Part shown: piece by piece, positions 24,355 to 31,888 of the stretch | How the letters are laid out: each line of letters starts with the position of its first letter | Numbering within the stretch: position 1 is the stretch's first letter | Assembly: GCF_017545445.1 (NCBI RefSeq) | Contig: NZ_JAFWOM010000035.1 | Coordinates: 1 to 33,370 of the forward strand | Origin: Fibrobacter sp. | Lineage (GTDB): Bacteria; Fibrobacterota; Fibrobacteria; Fibrobacterales; Fibrobacteraceae | Length of the DNA stretch: 33,370 bases | Direction of reading: 5' to 3' | The notes under the pieces: model-generated | The model's input: only the letters and a program-made list of their open reading frames with translations | Told to the model about the DNA's origin: nothing | The model's database searches: none | Translations under genes and position numbers: made by a program

Positions 24355-25107
24355 ATGAAAATCGAGAAGAGGAAAATAACCAACGGTATTAGGTTTTCTA
24401 ATGCCACAAAAACCGCCATCGCAGCGACGTTCGGGTTTGCCACCGCCGCTGTCATGAGCGGCTGTAACGAAGAATCCGACAGCATCGCTGGCCCTACACC
24501 TCCCCCAACTCCGACAAGTTCAGAAACAAGCGAATCCAGTTCCAGCAAAATCACCGATATTCCCCTGAGCCACGAACCCCTCAGCAGTACCGCCATCGAA
24601 GCTCTTTCTTCGGCCGCGCAATCCGCACAATCAGCACAATCCGTAAGCAGTTCGAGCATCAAAACAGCATCCTCATCTGAGGAAAAATCAAACACGAAGT
24701 ACTCGTCATCGTATGTATCTTCTGGCGTTTCCTCCGCCATGCTGCCTACGCCTAAAAGTTCTTCCGCAACGATTTTAAGCTCTTCTGCAGCAGATACAAG
24801 TTCCTCCGTCACAACACAGCAAAGCAGTTCATCTCAAACGGAATCCGCGGCAACATCTTCAAGCGATGCTCAAACAATTTCATCCAGCGAAGCGCCCATA
24901 AGTTCAAGCCAAGCCAGCTCCAATCCCATCGAAACCAACTCATCGAGCAGCATCACGCCACAGCCTACTTCAGCAAGTTTTCCATATCGTCCCTCCGTAG
25001 ATTGCCTAATGGACTCTACCGGTTTAAAAGTTATCATGTGCCAAGACGAACATGGAGGCATGATGGGAAGCATGGTTTCCACATACGATATGACCGAAAC
25101 CATATAG
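24355..25107 (+). CDS. Serine-rich lipoprotein 2, probable radical SAM substrate
   Basis: ATG 24355 is chosen because TAGGAGT precedes it and MKIEKRK aligns with the paralogs; the frame is open 51 codons further upstream but without support. The 250-residue product has Cys37 in the lipobox MSGC, an AGP motif shortly after, and conserved block 61-88 (SSSSKITDIPLSHEPLSSTA). The spacer of more than 100 residues (about 90-205) is mostly Ser/Thr/Ala. It then has VDCLMDSTGLKVIMCQDEHGG and the divergent tail SMVSTYDMTETI. The change from TTFExDDI to STYDMTET keeps hydroxy-aromatic-acid order, which suggests the pattern rather than exact sequence is recognised. Lipidation and outer-membrane placement are inferred from the lipobox. 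Confidence 0.8.
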   Translation: MKIEKRKITNGIRFSNATKTAIAATFGFATAAVMSGCNEESDSIAGPTPPPTPTSSETSESSSSKITDIPLSHEPLSSTAIEALSSAAQSAQSAQSVSSSSIKTASSSEEKSNTKYSSSYVSSGVSSAMLPTPKSSSATILSSSAADTSSSVTTQQSSSSQTESAATSSSDAQTISSSEAPISSSQASSNPIETNSSSSITPQPTSASFPYRPSVDCLMDSTGLKVIMCQDEHGGMMGSMVSTYDMTETI

Positions 25108-25144
25108 CGCCAATTTTTAAATAGGTGTAAGGTGGAAAAATTTC

Positions 25145-25756
25145 ATGAAAATCGAAAAAAAGAAAGTCCATAAAAAGACTACGTTTTCTAGCAGCGCAAA
25201 GGCGACGATTGCGGCGTCATTGGGGGTAGCCGCATCGTTCGCTTTAAGCGCTTGCATTTCCGATTCAAGCGAAGCGAATACAGCAGGGCCCAAAACTCCC
25301 GAAAGAACTTGTGGAATGGTCGCTTGCGATGAAGATTTAACGTCGAGTAGCTCTAACGAATCCAATCCGAGCAGTTCCAGTAAAGTTATTGACATTCCCA
25401 AAAGCTACGAGCATTACAGCAGCTCCTCCATCGATGCACTTTCTTCAGCAACGCCTTCCGTAACACGCCCCATCAGTTCTTCAATTACAGCCGGCGTGCC
25501 ACACGTTTATACTCCTTCGTCAACAACGTTGCCGAGCAGTTCTTCCGTAAAGCCCAGCAGTTCAAATGCCAACGTCGAAATAATCAAGGTAAATCCAGAA
25601 ACAGATTCAACGCTCATTCCAACCATTGATCCAAACGTCCCTGTAATCAAAGACTCGCTTATTCCAAACATTCATCTTTGCGAAGACCCCAACTGTCACA
25701 AACTCCTCATCGATAGCATGGTCACCACGTTCGAACAGGACGACATTCAAGTATGA
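25145..25756 (+). CDS. Serine-rich lipoprotein 3, probable radical SAM substrate
   Basis: ATG 25145 follows AAGGTGG. The 203-residue product aligns with the other two: MKIEKKKVHKKTTFSSSAKA, hydrophobic TIAASLGVAASFALSAC, Cys37, then AGP. An extra cysteine pair (RTCGMVACDE) follows. The conserved block lies at 77-102 (SSSSKVIDIPKSYEHYSS), then a shorter Ser spacer, a Pro/Asp-rich stretch, HLCEDPNCHK, and the tail SMVTTFEQDDIQV. It lies only 37 nt after lipoprotein 2, and its stop overlaps the radical SAM start by 4 nt (ATGA), so production of this copy and the enzyme is probably coupled. Confidence 0.82.
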   Translation: MKIEKKKVHKKTTFSSSAKATIAASLGVAASFALSACISDSSEANTAGPKTPERTCGMVACDEDLTSSSSNESNPSSSSKVIDIPKSYEHYSSSSIDALSSATPSVTRPISSSITAGVPHVYTPSSTTLPSSSSVKPSSSNANVEIIKVNPETDSTLIPTIDPNVPVIKDSLIPNIHLCEDPNCHKLLIDSMVTTFEQDDIQV

Positions 25757-26835
25757 ACTTAGTTCTCTGCCTTACAGAACAGTGTAATTTACGTTGTACA
25801 TACTGTTATTACAAAGAAACGCAAGCCGAGCGCAAAACAGTCATGGACGACGAGACGCTCGAACAGGCGATTCGCATTGGGCTGGAACGCACGATTTTAT
25901 TTAAGCAACATTTTTTCAATATCACTTTCTTTGGCGGGGAACCGCTTGTCCGCAGAGAAGCCATTTACAAAGGCGTCGAATTTGCAAAAGCGATTGTCGC
26001 AGACGCAATGGACAACGGCAGAATCGACAATACATTCATTTTGCAATTCGCCGTCAACACAAACGGCACGCTATTCGACGACGAGTTTTTTGACTTTTGC
26101 GAAAAAGAACATTTCCGCATTTACCTTTCGCTCGACGGTCCAGAGCATCACCACAACCTCGCCCGCCGTACCGTAAGCGGAACCGGAAGTTTCAAGGCCA
26201 TCGAAAAGCACATACCGCGATTTGTAAAACTCGGTGCAGTGGCTTTGAGCACGATTACGCGATTGCACATCGACACGATTTTCGAAAGCGTCAAATGGCT
26301 CCACGAGCAAGGTTTCCAAAGCCTTACGACAAGCGTCGATTTCGACGGCAAATGGAGCGGCGAGGAATTTGACAGACTCGCCCTGCAATACCAGAAAATG
26401 GCGCAATACTGGAAAGAATGCCGCGAAAAAGGCGAAAAGTTTTTCTTAGGCACCATTCATGACAAAGTCAAGCTGGTGCTCCTCAATTCACGATACAGAA
26501 ATTATTCATGCCACGTATATAATGGAGCCATTGGCGTTGCCACCAACGGGAACATTTTCCCCTGCACGCGATTTATCACCTCGCAAAAAGACACACCATA
26601 CGTGCAGGGGAACGTCTTTACTGGATTCGACGAGAAGGCCTGTGAGAAAATTCACACTTTCTTAGATAACGATAAGCAGGAATGCGAAGGCTGCGACATC
26701 CGCTACCGCTGTTGCGCCCACGAATGTGCATGCACCAGTTTTTACACCACGGGCAGCATCGAAGGCGTTTCACCCGAAGTCTGCACGCACGAACGCATGC
26801 TCGCCGAAATCTGCGACAATTTGATCAGAAGCTAA
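25753..26835 (+). CDS. Radical SAM/SPASM peptide-maturase-like enzyme
   Basis: The 360-residue protein begins almost at the radical SAM core: Cys11, Cys15 and Cys18 in CNLRCTYC bind the SAM-cleaving 4Fe-4S cluster, followed by GGEP (61-64) and LSLDGPEHHHNLAR. A SPASM domain with two auxiliary clusters fits CHVYNGAIGVATNGNIFPC (253-271), CEGCDIRYRCC (311-321), ECAC, and Cys344. This architecture is shared by anSMEs and RiPP maturases; the latter is favoured because the gene overlaps the third of three tandem paralogs with a conserved C-terminal tail. It has no N-terminal RRE domain and no RRE gene is nearby. The enzyme should be cytoplasmic, so modification would precede export. Sulfatase maturation is the main alternative, but no sulfatase is present. 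Confidence 0.9.
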   Translation: MNLVLCLTEQCNLRCTYCYYKETQAERKTVMDDETLEQAIRIGLERTILFKQHFFNITFFGGEPLVRREAIYKGVEFAKAIVADAMDNGRIDNTFILQFAVNTNGTLFDDEFFDFCEKEHFRIYLSLDGPEHHHNLARRTVSGTGSFKAIEKHIPRFVKLGAVALSTITRLHIDTIFESVKWLHEQGFQSLTTSVDFDGKWSGEEFDRLALQYQKMAQYWKECREKGEKFFLGTIHDKVKLVLLNSRYRNYSCHVYNGAIGVATNGNIFPCTRFITSQKDTPYVQGNVFTGFDEKACEKIHTFLDNDKQECEGCDIRYRCCAHECACTSFYTTGSIEGVSPEVCTHERMLAEICDNLIRS

Positions 26836-26896
26836 AACCCTTTTTCCATTTTCAAGTTATAGTAAACAACAAAAGTAAATTCTCATAACAAACCGA

Positions 26897-26916
26897 CCCC
26901 GGCACAATGGCCGGGG
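26897..26916 (+). terminator. Strong hairpin after the radical SAM gene
   Basis: CCCCGGC, 6-nt loop, GCCGGGG (7-bp perfect stem), 61 nt past the stop. The following bases are AGACAAAAGG, without a T-run, so termination is uncertain. Confidence 0.45.
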
Positions 26917-27057
26917 AGACAAAAGGGAAATATCAATGCTGTTTACTTTAGAAATAGCCTCCAACAGCCGCAAAAGCTGAAAATTTGCTTTTTTTCCAAA
27001 AAAAGATATATTTATTCCACGAACGGAGAAAATAATCTTTCTGTGTATGGAGAAAAT

Positions 27058-27582
27058 ATGGATAAGCCAAACGTCCCGACAAATGTCGAAAAGCAAATGA
27101 GAAAGACGGGGATTAAAATCGCTCTTATCATGGCATTGCTCATGAGCTTCGGTCTTTCACTCACGGGGAACCTGATGGCGGAACGCCCACCAGAGATGCC
27201 CATGATGGCCTCAATCATCGGTTTTCTCGCATGTTTTGCGTTAAGTTTCGTAATCAGCTTTGCAATAGGCTTGCTCGTACCGATGCCTAAAGTGAACGCA
27301 GCACTCGCCCGCAAATTTCAATTGCAGCCGCGTACATTAAAAACGCACATCGTAGAATCCGTAGCCTCGAACCTGATATACACGCCGCTTATCACCACAG
27401 CGATGGTCGCGTTCGTGTATTTCGCCTTGATGCCAGACGGTCACAAGCCCCCATTCTTGCCGATGTTCATCCATTCGCAAATCATCTGCTTTATCGTGGC
27501 ACAAGTGCTGATATTTATTTTCGTGCCGATTATATTAAAGCTTGTGTTGCCGAAAATGCCACCTCGCCCACAGCAACCCTAA
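27058..27582 (+). CDS. Four-span inner-membrane protein (DUF2798-like)
   Basis: The 174-residue protein has four predicted membrane spans (about IALIMALLMSFGLSLTG, MASIIGFLACFALSFVISFA, LITTAMVAFVYFALM and IICFIVAQVLIFIFVPIILK). The layout and the Lys/Arg ends resemble DUF2798-type small membrane proteins, whose function is unknown. ATG 27058 has GGAG 5 nt upstream; a GTG at 27043 would add five residues. It follows the radical SAM gene by about 220 nt with a hairpin between, so a link to that system is not established. Confidence 0.65.
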   Translation: MDKPNVPTNVEKQMRKTGIKIALIMALLMSFGLSLTGNLMAERPPEMPMMASIIGFLACFALSFVISFAIGLLVPMPKVNAALARKFQLQPRTLKTHIVESVASNLIYTPLITTAMVAFVYFALMPDGHKPPFLPMFIHSQIICFIVAQVLIFIFVPIILKLVLPKMPPRPQQP

Positions 27583-27588
27583 AAATAC

Positions 27589-27620
27589 GGGAAGTTATTT
27601 ATTCTTCCCTTACTTTTTTT
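27589..27620 (+). terminator. Terminator after the membrane protein
   Basis: GGGAAG, 9-nt loop, CTTCCC, then TTACTTTTTTT. It overlaps the 3' end of the convergent lipoprotein gene. Confidence 0.6.
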
Positions 27621-28351
27621 GCAAACAGCTCAATTCTCAATTCTTTCATGCATTCTTCATCCTGAATGACTTGAGATTGATAATTTCCAAATTCAAACGT
27701 TTTCGCAGCAGAAGAATCTTTCAAAAAATCGTTATACGCATCCTTGCAATCCTGCTCGTAATAAGAATATCTTCTTTTAAATTCAATATTGCAAGAAACT
27801 TTACCTACAGATACAATCATCTTCATAGAATTGCCTTCAAAAGGCAAATATTTCGTGAGCAATCCATTATCCTCAGCCGTATTGCAATCAATCCGCTTTG
27901 CATCACCGGACAAGGGAAAGTCATAATCTTCAAAAAAACAATTATCCTTTTTGAAAAGGACAAATTTTAAAGCATTGTCTTTTTCTAAAACAACACCATC
28001 AATATTTCCTAGGGCAACACTCTGACCACGAAATACGCCTATAGGAAAAGAATTCCCTATATATCCAAATTGAACATCGCCATTGTTAAATGACAATCTT
28101 AAAGTTCCGTTAGATTCATCGAACTGTGCTGGAAACCTAGATGATTCGCCACTTTTAGACCATACGAGTTTTCCATCCTTGGCTTCACACAGTCCTTGCG
28201 TGAACAACAAAGCATTTTGTTCCAATTTGTATGAACCCACCTCCGCAATAAAATATTCCGAATCATCAGAACCAGCATTCGTCGATTCTCCAGAACACCC
28301 GAAAAAAGCAAGTCCTATGCAAGCCAAAGCCATTTGAAAAATACGTTTCAT
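27599..28351 (-). CDS. Lipoprotein of unknown function
   Basis: The 250-residue protein has a lipoprotein signal (MKRIFQMALACIGLAFFGC, Cys19). The mature part is beta-rich in appearance: EVGSYKLEQNALLFTQGLC, GTLRLSFNNGDVQFGYIGNS and so on, with paired cysteines suggesting disulphides. I do not recognise the family. AAAAAAGGT precedes ATG 28351. It is convergent with the membrane protein gene, the two stops lying 17 nt apart, and nothing ties it to a pathway. Confidence 0.75.
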   Translation of the reverse strand: MKRIFQMALACIGLAFFGCSGESTNAGSDDSEYFIAEVGSYKLEQNALLFTQGLCEAKDGKLVWSKSGESSRFPAQFDESNGTLRLSFNNGDVQFGYIGNSFPIGVFRGQSVALGNIDGVVLEKDNALKFVLFKKDNCFFEDYDFPLSGDAKRIDCNTAEDNGLLTKYLPFEGNSMKMIVSVGKVSCNIEFKRRYSYYEQDCKDAYNDFLKDSSAAKTFEFGNYQSQVIQDEECMKELRIELFAKKVREE

Positions 28352-28441
28352 AATAAATACCTTTTTTTACGCACAAAATATAGTATTTAGAATCAATCTT
28401 TTCTATGACTTGCAAAGGAAAAAACACTCACTTCAGCATTG

Positions 28442-29041
28442 CTATTCAAATCTCTTGTTCACAACGTCCCAATTGACGATGTTCCAAAGCGATTTGAGGT
28501 AATCCGGGCGACGATTGCGGTAGTCAATGTAATAAGCATGTTCCCACACATCGAACGTAAGCAGTGGCTTGAGCCCCTTTGTGAGCGGATTTTGAGCATT
28601 ACCCTCCTGCGTAATCACAAGTTTGCCATTAGAGTCGGCAGAAAGCCAAACCCAGCCGGAACCAAAAAGCCCCGCCCCTTTCGCCTGAAATTCTTCCTGA
28701 AATTTTTCAATAGAACCGAAATCACGGGCAATTGCATCTGCAATTTTTCCAGTCGGAATGTTGTTAGCAACAGGAGATTTAAATTGTACAAAGTACATGT
28801 AATGGTTTAGGAACTGCCCCGCATTGTTGAAGACACCGCCATCAGAACTCTTGACAATTTCTTCAAGCGATTTGCCTTCAAAAGCACTCCTCGGAAGAGC
28901 TGCATTTAAATTGTTCACATACGTCTGCAAATGCTTGCCGAAATGAAACTCCATCGTTTCGGCACTAAGCACAGGCGACAAGTCCGAAGCCCCATAAGGA
29001 AGCGTCGGCATTTCAAATTTTCCGTTTGTAGGCTGAATCAT
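28442..29041 (-). CDS. sodB: Superoxide dismutase, iron type
   Basis: It converts superoxide to oxygen and hydrogen peroxide. Metal ligands are His33 (EFHFGKHLQTYV), His80 (NNAGQFLNHYMY), Asp164 and His168 (DVWEHAYYIDYRN). Gln76 lies just before the second His, as in iron enzymes (manganese forms carry the Gln at a later position), and GLFGSGWVWL matches. The 199-residue length is normal. ATG 29041 has AGGAG 8 nt upstream; the frame is open for 20 codons more without a site. No signal peptide, so cytoplasmic. In an anaerobe this is protection against oxygen exposure. Confidence 0.93.
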   Translation of the reverse strand: MIQPTNGKFEMPTLPYGASDLSPVLSAETMEFHFGKHLQTYVNNLNAALPRSAFEGKSLEEIVKSSDGGVFNNAGQFLNHYMYFVQFKSPVANNIPTGKIADAIARDFGSIEKFQEEFQAKGAGLFGSGWVWLSADSNGKLVITQEGNAQNPLTKGLKPLLTFDVWEHAYYIDYRNRRPDYLKSLWNIVNWDVVNKRFE

Positions 29042-29116
29042 TAAAGATCTCCTTGAATAAAAGTTTTTATCACTGCTCTTGCAATAAATATATACAATCA
29101 CGCGGAATTATGTATC

Positions 29117-29146
29117 AAAAAAAAATCCCGACACCAATGCCGGGAT
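29117..29146 (-). terminator. Terminator, distal, after the 29214 gene
   Basis: On the minus strand ATCCCGGCATTGGTGTCGGGAT (stem with one mismatch) is followed by eight T. Confidence 0.8.
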
Positions 29147-29175
29147 GAAAATCAATAATTATTTGGAGAACAGCG

Positions 29176-29206
29176 TAAAAAGCAACCCCGACTCTGAAGC
29201 CGGAGT
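29176..29206 (-). terminator. Terminator, proximal, after the 29214 gene
   Basis: On the minus strand ACTCCGGC pairs with GTCGGGGT (two G-T pairs), followed by TGCTTTTTAC. With 29117-29146 it makes a tandem pair protecting sodB from read-through. Confidence 0.6.
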
Positions 29207-29213
29207 GACTTAA

Positions 29214-29699
29214 TTACTCTTCGCCTTCTTCTTCAGCTTCGTCACTTGTAGATGCGGTTGCAACATTGCCAAGCAAGACGCTTACATCAACGGACTGCAA
29301 ATCAGCAAGGCTCTTCACGCCCGTGGTCTTGTTTTCTTCGACCTTACCGAAGTAAGAGACAATGACATTTGCAGAGCTAGCTTCAAAGCGGCGAGTCTTG
29401 TTCGTGATGCTATTCGAACCCTTGGTCATCGGGAAGAACTTCGCTTCGAGCTTTGCCATGTCCTGAGTGTTCTTGACGGTCTGGAGAGCTTCGCAAGCAA
29501 TCGCCCATGTCTGCTTGTTCATTTCAATTCCGTTATTGACAAGATCAAGCACCATGGAATTTCCCTTGAAGGAATTGGCAGTCGTCTTTTCATAATGTTC
29601 ACGGCCCTGATTAACGTAGTTGCCCTTCTGCATGAAGAGCATGATGATAAGGCCAAAGACAAGAACGGTAAGAGCAATAGAAATATTCTTTAAATTCAT
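29214..29699 (-). CDS. Single-span membrane protein with acidic tail
   Basis: The 161-residue protein has one N-terminal span (ISIALTVLVFGLIIMLFM) and then an outer domain rich in helices and polar residues (HYEKTTANSFKGNSMVLDLVN). It ends in a very acidic tail (SDEAEEEGEE). I do not recognise the family. It lies 11 nt after the gene at 29711-30271, which has the same layout, so they are an operon and perhaps partners. AGGAT precedes ATG 29699. Confidence 0.65.
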   Translation of the reverse strand: MNLKNISIALTVLVFGLIIMLFMQKGNYVNQGREHYEKTTANSFKGNSMVLDLVNNGIEMNKQTWAIACEALQTVKNTQDMAKLEAKFFPMTKGSNSITNKTRRFEASSANVIVSYFGKVEENKTTGVKSLADLQSVDVSVLLGNVATASTSDEAEEEGEE

Positions 29700-29710
29700 G
29701 ATATCATCCT

Positions 29711-30271
29711 TTATTCAAAATGGTATTCACCCGGTTTTTCAATTTTGAGCGTTTTAGACAAGTCGTACTGAACAAGGGCACTGTAATCTACGCTCTTGAA
29801 TTTTCCCTTGGCGTAATTAAACTTCACGACGCAACCCTTACCGCAAGCAATTTCCTTGGAATTCTTGTCGTTCTTGAGGAGAATCGTACCTTGGGCAAGG
29901 CCAGCTTTCTCAAAAATGCCGTTTTGTACTTTGTCATTAATGCCGACACCTGTATAAATATGGGAAATCTGTTTAAAACGAGCATCTTTATCGGCTTCAA
30001 TGGCCGCAACAGCCTGGCCGAACGCAGCTTCAGACTTTGCACCGGAGAGCACCGTATGAACAAGCTTCCACGCCATGTTGTACTGGTCGATGGAACGCCA
30101 CTGTTCTACGAGAACTTGAGTGTTCTTTTCCAAATAAGCCGTTTCCTGTTCGTTCGCAGAGCGTTTTGCCTGCTCCATGTACCCGCCTTGGAGCGATTTA
30201 AGGAGAACAAAGAGAGCGACGAGGATGACAACGTCAACCGCGACTAGAATCTTCAATTTCTTATTATCCAT
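29711..30271 (-). CDS. Single-span membrane protein, upstream partner
   Basis: The 186-residue protein has an N-terminal span (ILVAVDVVILVALFVLLKSL) followed by a helical region and a C-terminal part with CGKGCVVKFNYAKGKFKSVDY. Its cysteine pair (CGKGC) is a possible disulphide. I do not recognise it. The downstream gene shares the plan (one span, a helix starting soon after, about 160-190 residues), so they may be distant paralogs. AGGAT precedes ATG 30271. Confidence 0.65.
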   Translation of the reverse strand: MDNKKLKILVAVDVVILVALFVLLKSLQGGYMEQAKRSANEQETAYLEKNTQVLVEQWRSIDQYNMAWKLVHTVLSGAKSEAAFGQAVAAIEADKDARFKQISHIYTGVGINDKVQNGIFEKAGLAQGTILLKNDKNSKEIACGKGCVVKFNYAKGKFKSVDYSALVQYDLSKTLKIEKPGEYHFE

Positions 30272-30389
30272 ATTAATCCTTTTAAAAAGAGACGTTTCAA
30301 AAACAATCTAAACTTTAATTTAAAAAAAACAAGCAAATTTAAGTTTAAAAAACGCGTTCAGACACGCCTATTTTTTATATTCTTCATAT

Positions 30390-30905
30390 ATGAGCGAACT
30401 TGAAAAAAAATTACCGTCCCAAATTATCTACGAGAACCTCAAGGAAATGATTCGTGCGAAAAATACCGCGCACGATTCCATCTTTAAATTTCACTGGAAA
30501 AAAATGTGGCCGTTCAGCTTGATATGGCCGCAAGTCGATTTTATCCGTATTGTAAGGCTCATGGATGAACTCCAAAAGAACGTCGTCTCGCAAAAAGCTT
30601 TGGTAAAAGAGGCAAAAGCAAAGTCAATGCCCTACGAAAAGACGTTCCTCGATACGGTACCCGCCTACCTGGATAGCATAGGCGTATCGTGCAAATGCCT
30701 TGCCGGAGTTGCCCAGTGGAAGCAGGACATGCTCGAAAAGAAGCTCCACCACGATGTCAAGATGATACGCGATGTTTCGGAATACAACCAGCTTCTCAAA
30801 GCATACGAAAAAGCTCAAAGCGATTTAGTTCAAGCAGGGGCGTTTGTTCGTGCAGGCTGGGTCGAAGCTCTCCAAGGTTTCATAGATAATACAGAAGAAA
30901 AATAA
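30390..30905 (+). CDS. Helical protein of unknown function, first in glycosyltransferase operon
   Basis: The 171-residue protein is helical and basic, without a signal or clear membrane span (FHWKKMWPFSLIWPQV is only weakly hydrophobic). I do not recognise it. It starts the operon: its stop codon shares one base with the ATG of the GT2 gene (TAATG at 30903-30907). TATATT at 30376-30381 could be a -10 element that would leave only 1-2 nt of leader, and no ribosome site is seen, but no good -35 supports it. A role in glycan assembly is inferred from position only. Confidence 0.6.
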   Translation: MSELEKKLPSQIIYENLKEMIRAKNTAHDSIFKFHWKKMWPFSLIWPQVDFIRIVRLMDELQKNVVSQKALVKEAKAKSMPYEKTFLDTVPAYLDSIGVSCKCLAGVAQWKQDMLEKKLHHDVKMIRDVSEYNQLLKAYEKAQSDLVQAGAFVRAGWVEALQGFIDNTEEK

Positions 30906-31888
30906 TGCCAGCAATCAGCGTCATCATCCCCATGTACAACACCGAGGCGTTCATCAAGGACTGCCTCGATAGCCTCGTGGCGCAGACGTTTACGGATTTT
31001 GAAGCAATCATCATCGACGACGGCTCAACCGACGAAAGTACGAGAATTGCCGCCAGTTACGCATCATCTGATTCCCGCTTTCGCGTTATTGGACAGCCGA
31101 ACAAAGGCGTATCCGAAGCCCGCAATACGGGGCTTAAAATTATGCGAGGCGAATATGTCACCTTCGTTGATAGCGACGATTGTGTAGCACCGAATTTTCT
31201 TGAAACGTTGTTCTACATTGCACGATTGCACCAAGCCGATATAGCTTGCTGTTCCATACAAAACATCAACGAAACATACAAAGAAAATGAAGTTTCACCT
31301 GACGTTGCAAAACTAAAAAATACAACAAATTCCGCATGGTTAACGCCAGAAAAAGCATTTTGCATTTCGCTTTATCAAGATTCATTGCCAGACTACTCTG
31401 CATGGAATAAGTTGTACAAAGCAGCTCTATGGAAAAACAAGCAATTTCCCGTTGGAACAATATACGAAGACCTAGCAATAATTCCAGACATTTTACTTAT
31501 AGCAAATAAAGTAGCTATAACGAAAGCAAAACTATACTTATACCGCAAACGTTTGGGCAGTGAACTTTCAACACAAATTAATCATCAAAAAATAATACCA
31601 TTATTGGGTATAGCAGAAGATGTTTTCGAAAAGGCAAAGTCGAAGCCAAAGCCACTTTACAAAGCCGCACGCAGCATGCTTTTAAGTGCAAGTTTCAGCA
31701 TTTTGATGAGAACTGAAGATTCCGAAGAATTTGCAGAATACCGTAAAAAAGCACTAGAGCATATACGCAAATACCGTTTCGGCACGTTTTTCGACTGGAA
31801 AATCCGTATGCGAAACCGCATGGCAATTCTGATTTCATATCTCCCCCGCTCTCTATTCTTCAAGTTTTTAAAAAAAGGCATGCAGTGA
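30905..31888 (+). CDS. Glycosyltransferase family 2
   Basis: The 327-residue protein is an inverting GT-A enzyme. ISVIIPMYNTEAFIKDCLDSL is the standard GT2 opening; Asp38/Asp39 (IIDDGSTDES) and the DxD motif in VDSDDC (Asp89, Asp91) bind the nucleotide sugar and metal; GVSEARNTGL is conserved between them. The C-terminal 100 residues are helical and basic, with no membrane spans, as in enzymes that build capsule, O-antigen or glycolipid. Donor and acceptor cannot be read. It overlaps the next gene by GTGA (4 nt). Confidence 0.92.
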   Translation: MPAISVIIPMYNTEAFIKDCLDSLVAQTFTDFEAIIIDDGSTDESTRIAASYASSDSRFRVIGQPNKGVSEARNTGLKIMRGEYVTFVDSDDCVAPNFLETLFYIARLHQADIACCSIQNINETYKENEVSPDVAKLKNTTNSAWLTPEKAFCISLYQDSLPDYSAWNKLYKAALWKNKQFPVGTIYEDLAIIPDILLIANKVAITKAKLYLYRKRLGSELSTQINHQKIIPLLGIAEDVFEKAKSKPKPLYKAARSMLLSASFSILMRTEDSEEFAEYRKKALEHIRKYRFGTFFDWKIRMRNRMAILISYLPRSLFFKFLKKGMQ

